Assembly (NCBI GenBank): GCA_963677085.2
Contig: CAXXFH010000004.1
Span: forward strand, 682,001-746,000
Length of the DNA: 64,000 bases
Origin: G963677085 sp963677085
Lineage (GTDB): Bacteria; Planctomycetota; Planctomycetia; Pirellulales; Thermoguttaceae
Reading direction: 5' to 3'
Part shown: one piece after another, positions 61,275 to 64,000 of the stretch
Layout of the letters: every line of letters starts with the position of its first letter
Position numbering within the stretch: position 1 is the first letter of the stretch
Notes under the pieces: model-generated
What the model was told of the DNA's origin: nothing
Databases searched by the model: none
The model's input: the letters and a program-made list of their open reading frames with translations, nothing else
Made by a program: the position numbers and the translations under genes

Positions 61275-62924
61275 TCAACCTACGTTGCCAATCCATGTTT
61301 TCAGGATGTTAGCTGCCGTATCGGTGTCTTCCTGAACCAGTTCAGAAAGTTCATCTCGCAGCGACGGCCCACTCCCCGTAAATCGCGAGAGGCGTCGGGC
61401 GGCCGTTTCTTCGGGCGACAACTCGTCGTTTTCATCTTCACCGATGAGCTTCGATCCGGTAGGCGAAGCCACGATCGAAGGAACGGCTCGGATCATCGAT
61501 CGCAAGATCAACAGGCTGAGCAGGGCCAAGCCGACCATCCCCACGCTCATCCAGTATTGTCCCAACCAGGTAACCGCCCGATCGGTAAGATTTGGGGTGG
61601 GAAGCGGCTCGGGTGTGAGATCCTGAAAGGTCTTCACGTCGACCAGTTCCGTGCGATCGGCCACGCCTTCGGCCACCGGCAGCAGATTGGCCACGTAGCT
61701 GCGAATGCTGCCGACAACCTCCTGCTCGACCTGTGCAAGGTCGTTTTTCTGCGGTTCCTTGGGTTCTTCGCCCTCTTTGGTCGGGTTCTGCTCGTGCCAG
61801 ACCTTGGCGAAGTAGCTTGCCGGAATACCGATCGAGACCGACACCTTGGTGGGTGTCAAGCCGATCCGCTCCCGCTCGGTCTGTTCGGTATCGGGCAGGG
61901 AGACCACTTCACGTTTCGATTGCGACTCTTCGTTGTGCGACGCGCGCGAACGGCTTGGGGCGACCGAGGCCGGCCGATTGGCCGCGTTGGCCAAGTAGCC
62001 AGGTTCTCCGCCGGGGCCACCACCTTCGCTCGACGACTCTCGGCTTTCGTCTTTTTCCGAGACGGCCACCGGCTTGGGAGCGTATTTCACGCTGGTGCTA
62101 CGTTGTTTGCGTTGGGGATCGAGGAGTACGTCGGCGGTTACCGTGACGCCGGGCACGTAGGAGAGGGCGTTGAGGATCTTCGTCCGCCAGTCCTGCTCGT
62201 GGATCCGCTTCAGCGATACGTAGGGATTGTCAGAGGCGCTACCGCCGCTCTCGGGTGAACCGTGGTGAACGCCGCCGTTGAGGTCGGCCACGGTGACGTT
62301 TTCCGGCTTCAACGAGGCCACGGCCCCGGCGACCAAGTGGCGGATCGCCGAAACCTGTTGGTCGTCGAGTTGGCCCGCACCGAGCGGTTTCACGCTGACC
62401 GAGGCCTTGGTGATTTCTTCACGCCGCAGGCCGCCGCGTTTCTCGGTATCGTAGAGAACGTAGGCGCTATCGATGTTCTGCATTTGGCCGATAATCATTG
62501 CCAGCATCTTCTGCTTGGCAATTTTCAGCAGGGCGTCGCGTTCCTTCTGGCTAGTGAAGGGGCTGGTGTCTTCGATCGACTTTTCCAGCACGGTGTTGAT
62601 GTTCGGCGGCATGGCCTTGGCATCGGCCAGCGCACCCATGTAGGCTTCTTTCAGCCCACGGGGAACGTAAATCTGCGTGCCACGGACTTCATAACTGTTG
62701 AGCCCCGCCTTGGAGAAGGCCGCTTCCATCACGGGAATATGTGCCGGGGGTACCGGCACGCCGTTCATCAAATCGACCTGTGGCCCCGACGTTTCGTGGG
62801 TGAACAAATAACCCAAGCTCACCACCACGGCCACCAGCAACAGCCCGGTGGTCACCCGGGTTGCCGGCGTCATCGAGCGGAACAGATCGGTGAGTTGAGC
62901 GAAGGCTTTGTTAAGAAAATCCAT
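61275..62924 (-). CDS. fliF: Flagellar MS-ring protein FliF
   Basis: The 549-residue product has membrane helices at about 22-42 (VTTGLLLVAVVVSLGYLF) and near 470 (VGMVGLALLSLLILRS), a periplasmic ring-building region (DAKAMPPNINTVLEKSIEDT, QKMLAMIIGQMQNIDSAYVLY, KASVSVKPLG) and a C-terminal tail that binds FliG (RDELSELVQEDTDTAANILKTW split within 520-545). It is the platform for flagellar assembly. Confidence 0.95.
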   Translation of the reverse strand: MDFLNKAFAQLTDLFRSMTPATRVTTGLLLVAVVVSLGYLFTHETSGPQVDLMNGVPVPPAHIPVMEAAFSKAGLNSYEVRGTQIYVPRGLKEAYMGALADAKAMPPNINTVLEKSIEDTSPFTSQKERDALLKIAKQKMLAMIIGQMQNIDSAYVLYDTEKRGGLRREEITKASVSVKPLGAGQLDDQQVSAIRHLVAGAVASLKPENVTVADLNGGVHHGSPESGGSASDNPYVSLKRIHEQDWRTKILNALSYVPGVTVTADVLLDPQRKQRSTSVKYAPKPVAVSEKDESRESSSEGGGPGGEPGYLANAANRPASVAPSRSRASHNEESQSKREVVSLPDTEQTERERIGLTPTKVSVSIGIPASYFAKVWHEQNPTKEGEEPKEPQKNDLAQVEQEVVGSIRSYVANLLPVAEGVADRTELVDVKTFQDLTPEPLPTPNLTDRAVTWLGQYWMSVGMVGLALLSLLILRSMIRAVPSIVASPTGSKLIGEDENDELSPEETAARRLSRFTGSGPSLRDELSELVQEDTDTAANILKTWIGNVG

Positions 62925-62990
62925 CCGTATTGCAGACCTGTTGAAGTATGTTTTTTGAGCGGAATTTCAGCGACTAACGAACGACATCGA

Positions 62991-63299
62991 TTACACCCGC
63001 AAGTTTTGTACTTCCTGGTAGGCTTGAACCATCTTATTGCGAACCTGCATCATCATGCGGAAGGCGATATCGGCCTTCTGCACGGCCGTGAGGACTTCGG
63101 CCGGGTTGACGTCGCCCGAGCCGGTAACCAACTGTTCGACCGCTTGGTCGGCGTCCTGTTGCATCGTATTAACTTCCTTGATCGAGTCGACCAGGTAGTC
63201 TTTAAACGTTTTCGTACCTTCGGTAACACCACTCGACTGGGCAGCAGTCGCTTGACCGGGCAGCGGAATCGGTGCTTGGATGCCTTGAATCGGGTTCAT
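62991..63299 (-). CDS. fliE: Flagellar hook-basal body protein FliE
   Basis: The 102-residue product matches FliE: FKDYLVDSIKEVNTMQQDAD and VLTAVQKADIAFRMMMQVRN (about 77-97) near the end. It joins MS ring and rod. Its start shares one base with the flgC stop (TGATG), so translation is coupled. Confidence 0.94.
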   Translation of the reverse strand: MNPIQGIQAPIPLPGQATAAQSSGVTEGTKTFKDYLVDSIKEVNTMQQDADQAVEQLVTGSGDVNPAEVLTAVQKADIAFRMMMQVRNKMVQAYQEVQNLRV

Positions 63300-63706
63300 C
63301 AGGCGAGAATCCTCAGCGTCTGTTGTTCCATGTCTTTGGTGATTTCGATGGCACCCAGATTGGCCTCATACGAACGAGCGGCCTCCGTGGCATCGGTGAA
63401 TTCAGTCAACATGCTGATATTGGGATAGGCCACGTAGCCTTGCTCGTTGGCGTCGGGGTTGTTCGGCTCGTAACGCAGCCGAGGGGCATCGTCGGCCTCC
63501 TGGACCGAGCTGACCGTGACGCCCGCCGCGCCGTTGGCACCGATGGAGTCGTCGGTCTGGAAGATCACGAAGCGACGCTGATAGGGTGCCCGTTCGCCCG
63601 CCTCGTTGTGCGTGGTCGAAATATTCGCCAGGTTGCTCGAACGCACGAGCATTCGCTGCCGTTGGGCGACCAATCCGCTGGTCGAGATATCCATGGCCGT
63701 AAACAT
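63299..63706 (-). CDS. flgC: Flagellar basal-body rod protein FlgC
   Basis: The 135-residue product has the rod-protein N-terminus (DISTSGLVAQRQRMLVRSSN then LANISTT) and C-terminus (YPNISMLTEFTDATEAARSY). Both are the helices that pack in the rod. Length is normal for FlgC. It is followed by fliE and preceded by flgB. Confidence 0.95.
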   Translation of the reverse strand: MFTAMDISTSGLVAQRQRMLVRSSNLANISTTHNEAGERAPYQRRFVIFQTDDSIGANGAAGVTVSSVQEADDAPRLRYEPNNPDANEQGYVAYPNISMLTEFTDATEAARSYEANLGAIEITKDMEQQTLRILA

Positions 63707-63846
63707 GGCGAGGTCCTGGGGTAGGAGTTGGGAGTATGGAGCAGGGAGTATGGAGTTGGCGGTTGGATGTCAATTCATCGCGAGGCTCGATCGCTACGAG
63801 GCTCAGTCGCTTCAGCGACCATGAATCCGGGAACACTTCATCGTGG
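63707..63846. repeat. Repeat-bearing spacer between flgB and flgC
   Basis: It contains near-repeats of GGAGTATGGAG (63730-63755) and the GTCGCTTCAGCGACCATGAA hairpin (about 63809-63828) that also occurs near 38370 and 39850. The spacer is unusual in an otherwise tightly packed flgB-flgC-fliE order. Confidence 0.5.
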
Positions 63847-64000
63847 TTAAACCTTCTCGGAAATGGCCGTTTGAAGCAGTCGAAACTGGCTGGTCATGAT
63901 TGTCAGCGCCAAGTTGTGTTGCATCTGGTTTTTGACCATTTCGGTCACTTCGTTTTCCAGCGAGACGTTACTCTTGTCGTGGTGGAGGATTGTGTGGGGG
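63847..64000 (-). CDS. flgB: Flagellar basal-body rod protein FlgB (C-terminal end only)
   Basis: The last 51 codons are visible, ending in a TAA at 63849-63847. They read NVSLENEVTEMVKNQMQHNL and FRLLQTAISEKV, the conserved FlgB C-terminal helix. The start lies beyond the right edge of the window. Confidence 0.85.
   Translation of the reverse strand, partial: PHTILHHDKSNVSLENEVTEMVKNQMQHNLALTIMTSQFRLLQTAISEKV

Noticed and set aside
62262..63428. 388-codon plus-strand frame over fliF, fliE and flgC
   Set aside because: It crosses three well-supported flagellar genes.

Overview
The window looks like a chromosomal segment of a planctomycete (Planctomycetota, probably Pirellulales). This is an inference from GC-rich coding DNA, a formylglycine-type sulfatase, several secreted or membrane proteins with GYF and zinc-ribbon domains of the style common in that phylum, an Asp/His/Arg-rich EF-hand protein, and gene-poor gaps filled with short palindromic repeats. 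No rRNA, tRNA, CRISPR array, phage or full insertion sequence was recognised.

Left part (1-29.9 kb), mixed metabolism. It opens with a truncated GYF-domain membrane protein, then a secreted sulfatase. Minus-strand units follow: a PhaC-like alpha/beta hydrolase overlapping a tandem zinc-ribbon membrane protein, and a FGGY sugar kinase overlapping a phosphohexomutase. Next come small secreted or membrane proteins, adenylosuccinate lyase, an HD phosphohydrolase, a large exported protein, a GntP permease and an exported esterase with a long N-terminal region. At 22.4-27 kb a sigma-54 activator with a four-cysteine GAF insert is divergent from a carboxymuconolactone-decarboxylase-like gene that has a GG-N10-GC promoter; an NmrA-type oxidoreductase follows. 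A TPR-like protein and a cysteine synthase close this part.

Middle (29.9-37.3 kb): Fur, the anti-sigma factor FlgM, a 1.16-kb stretch with no recognisable gene, an EF-hand protein containing eight 31-residue repeats, a DUF2007/zinc-ribbon protein bracketed by inverted 63-bp repeats, and the flagellar sigma factor FliA.

Right part (37.4-64 kb): a flagellar locus almost entirely on the minus strand. In transcription order it reads flgB (partial), flgC, fliE, fliF, fliG, fliH, fliI, fliJ, a MotE-like gene, fliK, flgD, flgE, flbD, motA, motB, fliL, fliN, fliO, fliP, fliQ, fliR, flhB, (plus-strand sulfotransferase), flhA, flhF, flhG. It encodes the basal-body MS ring, export apparatus and ATPase, hook and cap, stator and position/number regulators; flgM and fliA nearby supply late-gene control. 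fliM is absent from its usual place between fliL and fliN, and the fliN product carries four FliM-type CheY-binding-like motifs. flhB is split by a one-base frameshift.

The points most worth following are the multi-motif FliN, a four-copy ~104-bp family with terminal inverted repeats (two copies inside the flagellar export genes), and the Cys-GAF/sigma-54/CMD module whose CMD protein lacks the second catalytic cysteine.
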